Below are positions 9,976 to 18,653 of a stretch of DNA of 63,740 nucleotides, piece by piece. How positions within the stretch are numbered: the first letter of the stretch is position 1; the number at the start of each line of letters is the position of its first letter. This DNA is from Melioribacteraceae bacterium. Its GTDB lineage: Bacteria > Bacteroidota > Ignavibacteria > Ignavibacteriales > Melioribacteraceae. The stretch spans positions 1 through 63,740 of the forward strand of contig JAOADJ010000049.1 of the NCBI GenBank assembly GCA_026417375.1, given 5' to 3'. The notes under the pieces were generated by a model, which did not search any database, was not told the DNA's origin, and was given only the letters and a program-made list of their open reading frames with translations. The position numbers were made by a program, and so were the translations under genes.

Positions 9976-10965
9976 ATGAGAAATGCATACATAAAAGCAA
10001 CAGGTTCCTTTGTCCCTTCACGAATAGTTCCAAATTCATACTTTAATGAATTGCTCGGCGAAGATGTAGATACTTGGTTAGTTGAAAATTTAATGATTAA
10101 AGAAAGAAGATGGTGCAATGAAAATGAAACAACAAGTACACTTTGTTACAATGCAGCAATAGATATTTTAAAAAATTCCAATTTAGATGCTGACGATATT
10201 GATCTGATAATAGTTGCAACTGATACGCCTGAATATATTTCACCATCAACAGCTTCCGTTTTACAATATCAACTTGGAGCTAAAAAAGCAGGTACTTTCG
10301 ATGTTAATACAGCATGTGCCGGGTTTGTGACTGCTCTTGATATTGCTTCTAAATTTATAATTGCTGATGAAAGATATAATAATGTTTTAGTTATTGGTGC
10401 ATATGCAATGAGTAAATATTTAAATATGAAAGACAAAAAAACAGTTACACTTTTTGCTGATGGTGCAGCAGGTGTAATTCTATCTTCAACTTCTGATTTA
10501 ACACGCGGTTTTGTTACAAGTGAATTATATACAGAAGGTCAATATCATGATTGGATGGGAATTTATGCTGGCGGAACTTTCAAACCATTTTCTAAAGAGG
10601 TTTTGGAAAATGGTGATCATTATTTAAAGTTTGCAAAAAAGTTTCCGAAAGAAATTAATCCAACTACATGGACGAAAATTATTAAGAATATTACTAAAAG
10701 AGTTGACTTAATACCTGAGCAAATTGATCAATTTTTCTTTACACAATTAAATATAAATAGTATAAACGAAACCCTTGATAACTTAAATGTTTCTCGCGAA
10801 AGAGCCCATACAATTATGGAATATTTTGGCTACACTGGTTCAGCGTGTATTCCAATGGCTTTAGATGATGCAAATAAAAAAGGTAAATTGAAATCCGGTG
10901 ATGTTATTTTGTTTATGGGTTCCGGTGGTGGATTAGCTTTTGCAAGTGCAATTTTTAATTGGTAA
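9976..10965 (+). CDS. 3-oxoacyl-ACP synthase III (FabH)-like thiolase-fold protein
   Basis: 329 aa. It has the thiolase fold of the KAS III family, with the nucleophile C114 in DVNTACAGF, the DGAAGVILS segment near 156, and a glycine loop FMGSGGGLAFASAIF at the C-terminus. The expected catalytic His and Asn are absent. The FabH HQAN position reads TQLN (T256), and the Asn of GNTSAASIP is Tyr (Y286, in GYTGSACIP). Both sit at a constant offset of 12 from E. coli FabH H244 and N274, and C114 is near C112. Decarboxylative condensation is therefore doubtful; acyl transfer or a different condensation is possible. It follows the SDR gene by 12 bases and is probably cotranscribed. Confidence 0.8.
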   Translation: MRNAYIKATGSFVPSRIVPNSYFNELLGEDVDTWLVENLMIKERRWCNENETTSTLCYNAAIDILKNSNLDADDIDLIIVATDTPEYISPSTASVLQYQLGAKKAGTFDVNTACAGFVTALDIASKFIIADERYNNVLVIGAYAMSKYLNMKDKKTVTLFADGAAGVILSSTSDLTRGFVTSELYTEGQYHDWMGIYAGGTFKPFSKEVLENGDHYLKFAKKFPKEINPTTWTKIIKNITKRVDLIPEQIDQFFFTQLNINSINETLDNLNVSRERAHTIMEYFGYTGSACIPMALDDANKKGKLKSGDVILFMGSGGGLAFASAIFNW

Positions 10966-10976
10966 TAGGAGATTAA

Positions 10977-12497
10977 ATGAATACTTCTGCTTCAAATGAA
11001 ATGATTATTGCAAGTTGGATTCTTGTATTTGTTTACGCTTCTGTAATTTTGTTTTTTGTTGTACGTGGAGCTTTAAAAACAAAAAACATTAAAGATTATG
11101 CAGTCGGTAGTATAAATTTTTCTCCTTATGCTGTTGGTTTATCTTTAGCTGCTTCAATGACAAGCGCAGCAACATTTGTTATTAATCCCGGTTTTATAGC
11201 TTATTATGGATTTTCCGCAGTTGTATCTTTTGGTTTTGTTATTCCAATTACAGCATTAATTTCTTTAGTTGTTCTTACCAAAAGTTTTAGAAAACATGGA
11301 ACTAATGTTAAAGCGCTTACTCTTTCACAATGGATGGGAACAAGATATAATAGCAAATCATATTCATTGATGTTTGCATTTCTTTCTTTATTACTAATAT
11401 CGTTAATTGTATTAATAAATGTCGGATTAACAAATGTTTTATCAAAAACATTAAATGTTCCTCCTGTAAATGTATTGTTTGTACTTGTTCTTTTCATTTT
11501 TGGTTATATGATGTTTGGTGGTGCTAATTCAATGGTTTATACAAATACTGTTCAAGCTGTTTTAATGATTATAGTTGCATTGATAATGCTTGGAAGTGGG
11601 GCAGAACATTTAAGTGATGGTTTTAGTGGATTGGTAAAAAAATTATATGCTATTGATCCAAAACTAATACAACTAAAAAATGAAAATTCATTTTTGTTTA
11701 GAGATTATTTTGAAATTTTTTTCACTCAATTTGTAATTGGTATTGCAATTATTTGTCAACCACACATTATTACAAAATCATTATTACTTAAAACTGATGA
11801 ACAAGTTAATAAATATTTAGCAACTGCTGTTATTGTACAATTTTTGTTTTTTATAATTGTAATATCTGGTTTATGGGCGAGATTAACTTTTCCGGATTTA
11901 ACTTTTAATGGTGCAACTTTAAAAGTTGATCAGGTTATTTCAGCATATGTTATAAAAAAATTTAATTGGTTTATAGGTTTAATACTTGTAATGGGATTTT
12001 TATCCGCAGGAATTTCAACTCTTGAAGGATTAATTCAATCTATCTCAACAACAATTACATCTGATTTGATTAAACCATTATTTGGAAAATATATTGATAA
12101 AGAAAATTCAAATAATGATAAAAAATATATCATTATAAATAGAATTGTTATAGCAATAGTCGGAATTATAGCTGGTTATTTATCATATCAACAGCTATTG
12201 TATCCAAAACTTAGTGTAGGAATTTTTGCTCAAAATGGAACTTATGCTTTTTTTGCTGCTGCTTTTGTTCCAATTGCATTCGGTATGTTTTTAAAGAATA
12301 TAAAAAAGCAAACTGTAATAATATCCTCTGTAACAGCTATAATAGTTCATTTCATTTTTTATTATGGACAAATAAAAGTTCCATTTACACAAGCAACAGG
12401 AGAAAACCCAGGTGTTGCAGCAGCTATGGCTATTCTTTCTTCTGTAATAATTGCAAGTGTTTTACATTTTATTAATGGTGAAAAAAATGAAAATTAA
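10977..12497 (+). CDS. Sodium:solute symporter family (SSS) transporter
   Basis: 506 aa with about 13 hydrophobic segments, typical of the SSS family (PutP/PanF/ActP relatives). Family features include KDYAVGSINFSPYAVGLSLAASMTSAATFVINPGF near residues 38-75, and FLSAGISTLEGLIQSISTTITSDL near 345-370 (the TM8-9 region with small and Ser/Thr residues used in Na+ coordination). It probably imports an organic solute with Na+. With an acyl-CoA ligase immediately after it, a carboxylate substrate is the natural guess, but specificity cannot be read from the sequence. It starts 11 bases after the KAS III-like stop and overlaps the ligase start by 11 bases, implying cotranscription. Confidence 0.85.
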   Translation: MNTSASNEMIIASWILVFVYASVILFFVVRGALKTKNIKDYAVGSINFSPYAVGLSLAASMTSAATFVINPGFIAYYGFSAVVSFGFVIPITALISLVVLTKSFRKHGTNVKALTLSQWMGTRYNSKSYSLMFAFLSLLLISLIVLINVGLTNVLSKTLNVPPVNVLFVLVLFIFGYMMFGGANSMVYTNTVQAVLMIIVALIMLGSGAEHLSDGFSGLVKKLYAIDPKLIQLKNENSFLFRDYFEIFFTQFVIGIAIICQPHIITKSLLLKTDEQVNKYLATAVIVQFLFFIIVISGLWARLTFPDLTFNGATLKVDQVISAYVIKKFNWFIGLILVMGFLSAGISTLEGLIQSISTTITSDLIKPLFGKYIDKENSNNDKKYIIINRIVIAIVGIIAGYLSYQQLLYPKLSVGIFAQNGTYAFFAAAFVPIAFGMFLKNIKKQTVIISSVTAIIVHFIFYYGQIKVPFTQATGENPGVAAAMAILSSVIIASVLHFINGEKNEN

Positions 12498-14013
12498 TAA
12501 TCACTTTGATTGGCTTGAAAAGTGGTCTGTTTATAATCCCGAAAAATTATTTTTAAGAGAGGTTCACTCACAAAGAGAATGGAATTTTTCTGATTTCAAT
12601 AATAGAGCAAATTATTTAGCAAAATATTTTGTCGAAGAATTTAAGTTATCTAAAGGAGATAGAGTTGCTGTATATTCTAAAAATAGAGCTGAGTATGTTT
12701 TAATATTTGCCGCATGTGTTAAAAGTGGAATTATAATAGTGCCATTAAACTTTAGATTAACACCTCGTGAGTTAGATATTTTAATTAAAGATGCTGAACC
12801 AAAAATATTTTTCTACGAAAATGAATATATAAATGAAGTAAATAAACTCGAAACATTATCCAAAGTTGAATACAAATTAGAAATTGAATCTTTATCAAAA
12901 ATATTAAATGACTCAATCATTAAAACAGAAAAAAACAAAATTGAAATTTCGGAAGATGATATTGTAATGATTTTGTATACAGCTGGAACAACTGGATTAT
13001 CAAAAGGAGCAATAATTAATCATAAAATGTTGTTCTGGAACTCAATTAACACAGGCTTAAGATTGGATTTAACAAGTCAAGATCATACACAAAGTTATGC
13101 ACCATTTTTTCATACCGGTGGTTGGAATGTTTTATTCACACCATTTTTACATCATGGAGCTTCTCACACAATATTACAAAAATTCGATGCAGAATTAATT
13201 CTTGATTTAATGGAAAAAGAAAAAACAACAATTTTATTTGGTGTTCCAACTATGCTTCAAATGATGAGTGATTCGCCAAAGTTTGATAAAGTTGATTTAA
13301 GTTCTGTTAGATATGCAATTGTTGGAGGCGCACCAATGCCAATACCGTTGATTAACAGATGGCATGAAAAAGGAATTTTTATTCGTCAAGGATATGGATT
13401 AACTGAAGTTGGTCCAAATGTTTTTTCACTCCATCAAAAAGATGCAATAAGAAAAAAAGGTTCGATAGGATTTCCAAATTTTTACTTCGATGTCAAAATT
13501 GTTGATGATAATGGCAATGAATTAGAAGCGAATCAGGTAGGCGAATTGTGGTTAAAATCTCCAGTTGTAACACCTGGTTATTGGAGAAAACCAGAAGAGA
13601 CTTCAAAGTCAATTACTGATGGTTGGTTTCATACAGGAGATATGGTAATGAAAGATGATGAAGGATACTTTTACGTTGTTGATAGAAAGAAAAATATGTT
13701 CATAAGTGGAGGAGAAAATGTTTACCCGGCCGAAATAGAAAGATTCATTTTAACAAATCAAAAAGTAAAAGATGTAGCTATTATTGGTGTAGAGGATGAA
13801 AAATGGGGAGAAGTTGGTTCTGCATTTATTGTCAAGAAAGAAGATGAAAATTTAGATGAAGATGAAATGAAAAATTTTTGTTTAAATGGCTTAGCTAAAT
13901 ATAAAATTCCAAAATATTTCATTTTCATAAATGATATTCCAAAAAATGAAGCTGGAAAAGTGGATAGAAAAAAGCTTCAACAAATTCATAAAGAACATCA
14001 AACAAAAAAATAG
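12487..14013 (+). CDS. Acyl-CoA synthetase / AMP-dependent ligase
   Basis: 508 aa from the ATG at 12487, chosen because GGTG precedes it and the homologous region begins at HFDWLEKWSVYNPEKLFLRE; an in-frame start at 12451 would lie deep in the transporter gene. All adenylating-family motifs are present: the P-loop-like YTAGTTGLSKG (164-174), QGYGLTEVG, the hinge aspartate in GWFHTGDM, DRKKNMFISGGENVYPAEIE, and the catalytic lysine K491 in EAGKVDRKK. It should activate a carboxylic acid to the acyl-AMP and then the CoA thioester; chain length is unknown. The 11-base overlap with the symporter suggests coupled import and activation. Confidence 0.88.
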   Translation: MKINNHFDWLEKWSVYNPEKLFLREVHSQREWNFSDFNNRANYLAKYFVEEFKLSKGDRVAVYSKNRAEYVLIFAACVKSGIIIVPLNFRLTPRELDILIKDAEPKIFFYENEYINEVNKLETLSKVEYKLEIESLSKILNDSIIKTEKNKIEISEDDIVMILYTAGTTGLSKGAIINHKMLFWNSINTGLRLDLTSQDHTQSYAPFFHTGGWNVLFTPFLHHGASHTILQKFDAELILDLMEKEKTTILFGVPTMLQMMSDSPKFDKVDLSSVRYAIVGGAPMPIPLINRWHEKGIFIRQGYGLTEVGPNVFSLHQKDAIRKKGSIGFPNFYFDVKIVDDNGNELEANQVGELWLKSPVVTPGYWRKPEETSKSITDGWFHTGDMVMKDDEGYFYVVDRKKNMFISGGENVYPAEIERFILTNQKVKDVAIIGVEDEKWGEVGSAFIVKKEDENLDEDEMKNFCLNGLAKYKIPKYFIFINDIPKNEAGKVDRKKLQQIHKEHQTKK

Positions 14014-14022
14014 GAGGAACAA

Positions 14023-14535
14023 ATGAAAAAATTATTCGCATTAGCTTTAATTTCTGTTGTATTATTTGGTTGTAAAGATAGTAAAGATGATCCGGTTACT
14101 TCACAACCAAAAGATCCAATAATTGGAACTTGGATTTCTACAGGCTCAAATGTTGCACCTTTATTAAATACAATTTTTTCTTCGGTTGGTGGTGTTGATA
14201 GTATTTATGCAACATTTAATGAAAACAACACTTATGTAGTTAAACAAGTTAACAAGAACAAAACTTCTTTAGTTTACGAAGGAACATATGTGTTAACAAA
14301 ATCTACAAATACCGATATTCATAAAATTTCGATTGTACAAACAAAGCCAAGTGCAGCATCTAACGAAGGTATTTATCAAATTAACACAAATGTGAATCCA
14401 AACACAATGAAGTATGAAGTTGTGTTAATTAGTGGTACACAGAATACAGCACCAACACCTGAAAAAGGATTTGGTTCAACAAATAATGGTGCATTTGGTA
14501 CTACAAATGTTCAAAATTATGTGAAGAAAAATTAA
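14023..14535 (+). CDS. Small lipoprotein of unknown function
   Basis: 170 aa with a lipoprotein signal, MKKLFALALISVVLFGC (C17). The mature part has IIGTWISTG near residue 40 and alternating beta-like stretches (TFNENNTYVVKQVNK, LVYEGTYVLTKS), reminiscent of lipocalin-like/'DUF5004'-type beta-barrel lipoproteins. That assignment is weak. A strong AGGAGG site precedes the ATG, and the gene follows the ligase by 9 bases. It could bind the pathway substrate at the periplasmic face of a membrane, which is inference from position only. Confidence 0.7.
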   Translation: MKKLFALALISVVLFGCKDSKDDPVTSQPKDPIIGTWISTGSNVAPLLNTIFSSVGGVDSIYATFNENNTYVVKQVNKNKTSLVYEGTYVLTKSTNTDIHKISIVQTKPSAASNEGIYQINTNVNPNTMKYEVVLISGTQNTAPTPEKGFGSTNNGAFGTTNVQNYVKKN

Positions 14536-14544
14536 TCTTTTTAG

Positions 14545-14615
14545 AAGAGGATTCTTTTTTAAAATTATATTAAGAAAAATAAATTGAATATTAAGGGGTT
14601 AAAAAGAATCCTCTT
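14545..14615. terminator. 15-bp perfect inverted repeat with a 41-nt loop
   Basis: AAGAGGATTCTTTTT at 14545-14559 pairs perfectly with AAAAAGAATCCTCTT at 14601-14615. It lies just after the lipoprotein stop and 27 bases before the outer-membrane protein gene. The right arm is followed by TAATTATATAT rather than a clean T run. It could be a weak terminator, an mRNA-stabilising or processing hairpin between two parts of the operon, or the ends of a tiny element. Confidence 0.5.
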
Positions 14616-14641
14616 TAATTATATATCATTTTGAGGATGAT

Positions 14642-16195
14642 ATGAAAAAAATATTTTCAATTATTTTTATTACTTCTACAATAGTGTTTTCACAACATGC
14701 ATGGAATTTTGATCCAATGAAAGTTCCTGAACAACCACCAAGAGAATTTCAGGCATTGGCATTTTTTATTTCACAAGGTGTTACATCAAATTTTTATGCA
14801 AGTAATGATCTTTTGAAAGGGCAAATTGTAGGAAGACTTTTTAGTGGCAACACAACTCAAACTGGTTCACAAGCATTTTATTTTGAACAAAGATTATTGC
14901 CATTCTTTATTTATCAACCGAATTTATTAAATGGTAAAGCAATATTAAGAGCATCTTTTGAAATAGATTGGACTTGGGGAGATGCTTCTTATGGTGTCGG
15001 TGGTAATTTTGGTTCTGCTTTTTCTGCCGACCAGGTAAATATTCAGACACAAAATGTTGAGTTAGAATTAATACCAGCAAAAGGTTGGGCTATTAATTTA
15101 GGTTTACAAAGATTATTTGATACTCCTTATAATCCTTATAGAACAATGTTAAACACAATGTTAAATACTGGTTATCGTCTTGCATATTGGGGAAGTGATG
15201 GTGTTGGAATTTCTGTTCGTAATGATAAAGATTGGTACAGATGGAAAGCAGGGTACTATCAACTTTATGAAAATAATGTTCATCAAATTGATGATGTAAC
15301 TTTATGGGAAGCAATTGCAGATTTTGATATTACACCAAATTGGAGACAAGGTTTTTCACTATGGTATGTTTATGATCGTGGAAATGGAGAAGGTGGAGTT
15401 TCTATTTTAGGGCAAGGATTGAATAGTTTACTTAATGATTATAATGGTACATTCCAATTTAATTTTAATGGCGCAGATTACCGTGCTGATATTTTTTGGT
15501 TAGGTACTTACTCAAATTATAATGCTGATTTTAATCTTGGAAGATGGTCTTTAAATTCATTTGTTGTTGCAAATTTTGGTCAGGCATTAACAAATTCAAA
15601 ATCAAAACCAGATGTTTATAATAAAGCTGCAGATATTTTTGGAGTTGCTGCAAATTTAAGAGCTGGATATAAATATGGTCAAACTTCAGAAGATGTAATA
15701 ACAACAGATTTAATTTTTGCAACCGGAGATGATGATAATATAAAAGATGGTAAATATTCTGGAGTAATAACTGGAAATACTTGGGGTTCTCCAGGAGCTA
15801 TTTTTGTTAGTAGTGGTGCTTATCTTTTATATCCACATGCTAATGTTGTAAATCGTTACATTTCTGCAGTACCAGATTTATCTAATATGGGATTTGGTCA
15901 ATTTGGCGGAACATTAAATGTTTCTCGTGGCTTTATTCCAAATAAACTAAATGGTAAAATAGGAATTGCAGCAGCATTAGCTCAATTTGCTCCGAGTGGT
16001 GGTGGTAATTTTATTGGTTTTGAAATAAATGGAAAATTATCATTTGTTCCGGCTGTTTTTATGAATTTAGAACTTCATGCTGCATATTTATCACTTGGTG
16101 ATTTTTATAATAGTAAAAATGTTAACAGTGGTGTGAGCAAAAAACCTGATAATCCATGGACAATCTTCACTACATTTAAATGGTTAATGTTTTAA
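14642..16195 (+). CDS. Predicted outer-membrane beta-barrel protein (porin-like)
   Basis: 517 aa. A Sec signal peptide (about residues 1-18, ending VFSQ) is followed by many amphipathic strands with aromatic girdles (WDFDITPNWRQGFSLWYVYDRG-like stretches, GRWSLNSFVVANFG, AAYLSLGDFYNSK). No plug domain or TonB features are seen. It resembles alginate-export/OprD-like barrels in texture, but no family-specific motif was recognised. Sitting between the symporter/ligase genes and a lipoprotein hydrolase, it is a plausible outer-membrane pore for the same substrate. The ATG has GAGGA upstream. Confidence 0.7.
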   Translation: MKKIFSIIFITSTIVFSQHAWNFDPMKVPEQPPREFQALAFFISQGVTSNFYASNDLLKGQIVGRLFSGNTTQTGSQAFYFEQRLLPFFIYQPNLLNGKAILRASFEIDWTWGDASYGVGGNFGSAFSADQVNIQTQNVELELIPAKGWAINLGLQRLFDTPYNPYRTMLNTMLNTGYRLAYWGSDGVGISVRNDKDWYRWKAGYYQLYENNVHQIDDVTLWEAIADFDITPNWRQGFSLWYVYDRGNGEGGVSILGQGLNSLLNDYNGTFQFNFNGADYRADIFWLGTYSNYNADFNLGRWSLNSFVVANFGQALTNSKSKPDVYNKAADIFGVAANLRAGYKYGQTSEDVITTDLIFATGDDDNIKDGKYSGVITGNTWGSPGAIFVSSGAYLLYPHANVVNRYISAVPDLSNMGFGQFGGTLNVSRGFIPNKLNGKIGIAAALAQFAPSGGGNFIGFEINGKLSFVPAVFMNLELHAAYLSLGDFYNSKNVNSGVSKKPDNPWTIFTTFKWLMF

Positions 16196-16209
16196 TAAGA
16201 GGTGATGAA

Positions 16210-17145
16210 ATGAAAAAAATACTAATATCATTAATTGCATTAATCATAACAGCTTGCTCACCTTATGGGAATTTGACAACAATGGAATATGAAGAATTAA
16301 AATACCCTTTTGAAGTTAAAAAAATAAAACTTGATGATGGAAGAACTTTAGCATTTGCCGACGAAGGAAAAGGTGATGTTATTGTTTTTATTCATGGATT
16401 AGGAAGTTACTCGCCAGCTTGGCAAAAGAATATTGAAAAGTTAAAAGAAAAGTTCAGATGTATTGCTGTTGATCTTCCGGGTTATGGAAAATCAAGTAAA
16501 GAAATTCATTCGGGTAAAATGGAATTTTATGCAGATGTAGTAAAAGAATTGCTCGATAAATTGAATATTGAAAAAGCTTCAATTGCCGGGCATTCAATGG
16601 GTGGACAAATTGGTATTGTGATGGCATTAAAATATCCTGATAAAGTTAAATCTTTAATTCTTGCAGCTCCTGCCGGATTTGAATCATTTACTGCTGGACA
16701 AAAACAATGGTTTCGTGATGTTATGACTGTTGAATTGGTTAAGCTGACAAATACTCAAACAATCAGAGCAAATGTTGTTTCAAATTTTTATAATATGCCG
16801 GATGATGCAGAGTTTATGATAACAGACAGAATTGCAATGCGAGGAGCTAAAGATTTTGAAAATTATTGTTATACAGTTGTTCGATCTGTAAATGGAATGG
16901 TTGATCAACCAGTGATTGATTTTTTAGAAAAAGTAAAACATCCTACTTTAATATTATTTGGCGAAAATGATAATTTAATTCCAAATCCATTTTTAAATCC
17001 GGGTAAAACTGAAGATATTGCAAAAATTGGTGCCGAAAAAATTACAAATAGTAAATTAGTAATGATTCCTGAATGTGGTCATTTTTTACAATTTGAGAAA
17101 CCAGAAATTTTTAATCAAGCGGTTATTGATTTCCTTTCAAAATAA
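16210..17145 (+). CDS. Alpha/beta-hydrolase lipoprotein (lipase/esterase-like)
   Basis: 311 aa from the ATG at 16210, preferred because GAGGTG precedes it and it opens a lipoprotein signal (MKKILISLIALIITAC, C16). An in-frame start at 16180 lies inside the barrel gene. The alpha/beta-hydrolase core shows the oxyanion-region HGLGS, the nucleophile elbow AGHSMGG (S129), the acid FGENDNLIP (D254) and the base ECGHFLQFEKPE (H291), so the triad is complete. It should hydrolyse an ester or related bond outside the cytoplasm. It starts 14 bases after the barrel gene and is probably coexpressed. The substrate is unknown; a lipase-like role would feed the acyl-activating genes upstream. Confidence 0.85.
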   Translation: MKKILISLIALIITACSPYGNLTTMEYEELKYPFEVKKIKLDDGRTLAFADEGKGDVIVFIHGLGSYSPAWQKNIEKLKEKFRCIAVDLPGYGKSSKEIHSGKMEFYADVVKELLDKLNIEKASIAGHSMGGQIGIVMALKYPDKVKSLILAAPAGFESFTAGQKQWFRDVMTVELVKLTNTQTIRANVVSNFYNMPDDAEFMITDRIAMRGAKDFENYCYTVVRSVNGMVDQPVIDFLEKVKHPTLILFGENDNLIPNPFLNPGKTEDIAKIGAEKITNSKLVMIPECGHFLQFEKPEIFNQAVIDFLSK

Positions 17146-17148
17146 AAA

Positions 17149-17184
17149 AATTGTCAGTCCATGTTTAACCTTGGACTGACAATT
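17149..17184. terminator. Perfect 13-bp hairpin after the hydrolase gene
   Basis: AATTGTCAGTCCA at 17149-17161 pairs with TGGACTGACAATT at 17172-17184 around a 10-nt loop. It begins 4 bases after the hydrolase stop and is flanked by A runs on both sides, so the T tract follows it only on the minus strand. It is the likely end of the acyl-locus transcript, though not a textbook terminator for the plus strand. Confidence 0.55.
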
Positions 17185-17255
17185 CAAAAAAAAGTTTACC
17201 TTTCGTAATTATTTATTTAAATTCATTCCCCAAATAAATCATTTCAGGTTAATTA

Positions 17256-18653
17256 ATGAAGAATATTTTAATAATTATTATTCATTTTACAATAGTTTTT
17301 AACGTTGTAAAGTGCCAAACTGATTATTCTGAATTAAAAAGTTTTAATCAATCAAATTATAATTTAACTGAAAGTGACAAAAAATTTTTAGACACACTTC
17401 AATATTATTCATTTAAATATTTCATTGAAGAAATAAATCATGAAAATGGTTTAGTAAAAGATCGATCAACAGAAACATCACCATCAAGTATTGCAGCTGT
17501 TGGTTTCGCATACCCGGTTTGGGCAATTGGAGCTGAAAAAGGTTGGATCTCTCGTCAGAAAGCAGCTGAATTAACATTTAACTCACTTAACTTTTTTTAC
17601 AACAGTGAGCAATCAACAAATAAATTTGCAACCGGCTATAAGGGTTTTTATTATCATTTCCTTGATATGAAAACAGGAAAAAGATTTTGGAACTGTGAAT
17701 TATCTTCGATTGATAGTGGACTACTTTTTGCAGGAATGATTTTCGCAAGAAATTATTTTAATCAACAAAATGAAATTGAAAATAAAATTCGTGATTTAGC
17801 TACAAAATTATTAGAAAGAGCCGATTGGAATTTTTGGCAGAGAAAATCTAATGATTCAAATAATTTATTAATTAACATGGGTTGGAAAGAAAATGGATTC
17901 GAACCCTTAGCCTGGTTTGGATATACAGAGTCACTTTTTTTGTATGTTATTGCTGCTGGATATAATTATAAAAATGTTGAAAAAGCATTTGAAAATTTTC
18001 ATTCGACATTTAAATGGCGTGAACCTTATAAAAAAGAATATGGTCATGTAGTTTTTCCACCATTATTTGGTCATCAATATTCATTCGTATGGTTGAATCC
18101 AAATGGGTTAATTGATTCATATTTGAAAAAAAGAGGAATTGATTATTATGAAAATTCAAGAAGAGCAACTTATGTTAACAGAGAATACTCAATTGTAAAT
18201 CCTTTAAAGTGGAAAGGATATGATTCGTTAACCTGGGGCTTAACAGCGTGTGATGGTCCTGGTGATAGTTATAATTTTGGAAACAAAAAATTTTATGGAT
18301 ATGCTGCCCGTGGAACTGCCGGATTAGATTCAACAGAATTTGATGATGGCACCATTGCACCAACAGCTGCAGGTGCTTCGATTGTTTTTGCTCCTGAAAT
18401 TTGTGTTCCTGCTTTAATTAATATCAAAAATAAATATCCATTAGTTTGGAATAAATATGGATTGCTCGATTCTTTTAATCCTACTCTAAACTGGGTGAAC
18501 AAAGATTATATTGCAATTGATCAAGGACCAATTATTTTAATGATTGAAAATTTTTATAATGGTTTTGTTTGGAAATATTTTATGAAAGATGAAGTGATTC
18601 AAAAAGGATTAAAAAGATTAGGAATTAATTATCAATTAACTAAAGGTAATTAA
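17256..18653 (+). CDS. Glucoamylase-domain (PF10091/GH144-like) secreted protein
   Basis: 465 aa. A signal peptide (MKNILIIIIHFTIVFNVVKCQ; the C-Q end could also be a lipobox) precedes an (alpha/alpha)6 domain of the 'glucoamylase' family. Motifs include LQYYSFKYFIEEINHENGLVKDRS, SSIAAVGFAYPVWAIGAEKGW, ELSSIDSGLLFAGM and WGLTACDGPGDSYNF. Characterised GH144 relatives are endo-beta-1,2-glucanases, so a beta-1,2-glucan role is possible but not proven. It has no T9SS tail, unlike its neighbour, so it probably stays periplasmic or lipidated. Its stop codon abuts the ATG of the next gene, which is a paralogue. Confidence 0.8.
   Translation: MKNILIIIIHFTIVFNVVKCQTDYSELKSFNQSNYNLTESDKKFLDTLQYYSFKYFIEEINHENGLVKDRSTETSPSSIAAVGFAYPVWAIGAEKGWISRQKAAELTFNSLNFFYNSEQSTNKFATGYKGFYYHFLDMKTGKRFWNCELSSIDSGLLFAGMIFARNYFNQQNEIENKIRDLATKLLERADWNFWQRKSNDSNNLLINMGWKENGFEPLAWFGYTESLFLYVIAAGYNYKNVEKAFENFHSTFKWREPYKKEYGHVVFPPLFGHQYSFVWLNPNGLIDSYLKKRGIDYYENSRRATYVNREYSIVNPLKWKGYDSLTWGLTACDGPGDSYNFGNKKFYGYAARGTAGLDSTEFDDGTIAPTAAGASIVFAPEICVPALINIKNKYPLVWNKYGLLDSFNPTLNWVNKDYIAIDQGPIILMIENFYNGFVWKYFMKDEVIQKGLKRLGINYQLTKGN

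Noticed and set aside
15093-15722. Antisense reading frames within the barrel gene, and similar ones elsewhere
   Set aside because: They show Leu/His/Gln-rich composition typical of reverse-strand shadows of real genes and have no start signals.
8680-17145. Reading the acyl locus as an OleABCD olefin pathway
   Set aside because: The KAS III-like protein lacks catalytic His/Asn, the SDR is a 247-aa classical FabG type rather than the extended OleD type, and the hydrolase is an exported lipoprotein.
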